A stretch of 64,000 nt of DNA from Maribacter aquimaris (GTDB lineage: Bacteria > Bacteroidota > Bacteroidia > Flavobacteriales > Flavobacteriaceae), in NCBI RefSeq assembly GCF_014596745.1, contig NZ_JABTCF010000007.1, positions 62,001 through 126,000 on the forward strand. Reading direction: 5' to 3'. Each line of letters opens with the position of its first letter. The stretch's first letter is position 1. Below, piece by piece: positions 63,634 through 64,000 of the stretch. The position numbers and the translations under genes are program-made. Below the pieces are notes generated by a model. That model saw only the letters and a program-made list of their open reading frames with translations. It had not been told where the DNA came from and made no database searches.

Positions 63634-64000
63634 CTAAATATCATACTTTATCGTAAATAAAACATACCTCGGCTGCACATAATAGGATTGGGTCGTAAAA
63701 TAAAGTTCATTGGTACTGTCCTTATTAAGCGTTGTGGTGTTTAAAAGGTTAGTGCCTTTGATACCAAACTCCCACTTACTATCTTTCTGTTGGTATGTCA
63801 AATTGGATTCCAAAAAACTATACTTATTACCAATCGTACCCTCTTTGTCTGTATAGTTGTAATAATCATAGTCAAGCGTTACAATAAAGCTCTTCAAAAA
63901 TGCTGTATCAAACCGGGCATAGGGCCTTTTTGTGAAATAGGTTGTTTCCCGCCCACCGTTGTCATAATTGTTCACACTATAGCGGTATCCTACTTCAAGA
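63634..64000 (-). CDS. C-terminal part of an outer-membrane beta-barrel protein, probably TonB-dependent receptor-like
   Basis: The frame is open to the right edge; about 121 residues are visible, ending ...VLFTIKYDI. Alternating aromatic strands (FIVTLDYDYYNYTD, NLTYQQKDSKWEFGIKGTNLLNT) and the final aromatic-rich strand are typical of large outer-membrane barrels such as TonB-dependent or OMP_b-brl_3 proteins. The gene starts outside the window, so its substrate cannot be read. Confidence 0.75.
   Translation of the reverse strand, partial: LEVGYRYSVNNYDNGGRETTYFTKRPYARFDTAFLKSFIVTLDYDYYNYTDKEGTIGNKYSFLESNLTYQQKDSKWEFGIKGTNLLNTTTLNKDSTNELYFTTQSYYVQPRYVLFTIKYDI

Noticed and set aside
1-64000. 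tRNA or rRNA genes, insertion sequences, prophage
   Set aside because: I found no T-loop signatures, rRNA motifs, transposase motifs or terminal inverted repeats while reading. A tRNA scan would be needed to be certain.

Overview
The window is a chromosome segment from a member of the Bacteroidota, most likely the marine Flavobacteriaceae. Supporting features are the gliding genes gldB and gldC, a DnaG primase of flavobacterial type, a split MetH, transglutaminase-like DUF3857 and GIN-domain surface proteins, A+T-rich DNA, frequent TTG/GTG starts, and promoter-like sites matching the Bacteroidota -7 consensus TAnnTTTG. Nearly all genes are housekeeping genes on the minus strand. I see no phage, insertion sequence, CRISPR array, rRNA or tRNA. 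Protein families were assigned by reading the translations; no database search was run.

Layout on the plus-strand map. Positions 1-9490 hold the dcw division and cell-wall cluster, in transcription order mraZ, rsmH, ftsL-like, ftsI, murE, mraY, murD, ftsW, murG (cut by the window edge). A three-copy 10-bp repeat upstream of mraZ looks like a MraZ operator. Positions 9749-18650 hold an alpha/beta hydrolase, engB, a phosphofructokinase, gldB-gldC, nadE, a LuxR-type regulator, dnaG and a zinc-ribbon protein. Positions 18655-33979 hold a sigma/anti-sigma pair with an outer-membrane protein, then polyprenyl synthase, rlmN, queA, aroA, a MazG-like protein, two DUF3857 proteins, dtd, rsgA and three small exported proteins.

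Positions 34036-38181 form an aromatic amino acid operon: pheA, an aminotransferase, tyrA, and a DAHP synthase/chorismate mutase fusion. It is preceded by what reads as a complete ribosome-mediated attenuator: a 25-codon leader peptide with a Phe/Tyr-rich core, four mutually complementary segments and an intrinsic terminator. This is the most striking regulatory element in the window.

Positions 38281-41410 hold a serine hydrolase, a GIN-domain lipoprotein-like protein and a PagL-like protein. Positions 41513-62295 form one large sulfur-to-SAM block: metF, split metH under a SAM-I riboswitch, siroheme synthesis genes, a sulfite reductase with a HEPN-like tail, cysN, cysD, cysH, DUF2061, an Rrf2 regulator, a MetZ-like enzyme, a MetX-aspartokinase-homoserine dehydrogenase triple fusion, metY under a second SAM-I riboswitch, and metK. 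Sulfate activation and reduction, the carbon backbone, sulfur insertion, methylation and SAM synthesis are therefore collected in about 21 kb. Probable Rrf2 operators stand before the sulfate-reduction operon and SAM riboswitches before both methionine operons. An array of 16-bp tandem repeats lies between metH and metF. The right edge holds a DUF4405-like membrane protein and the C-terminal end of an outer-membrane beta-barrel protein.
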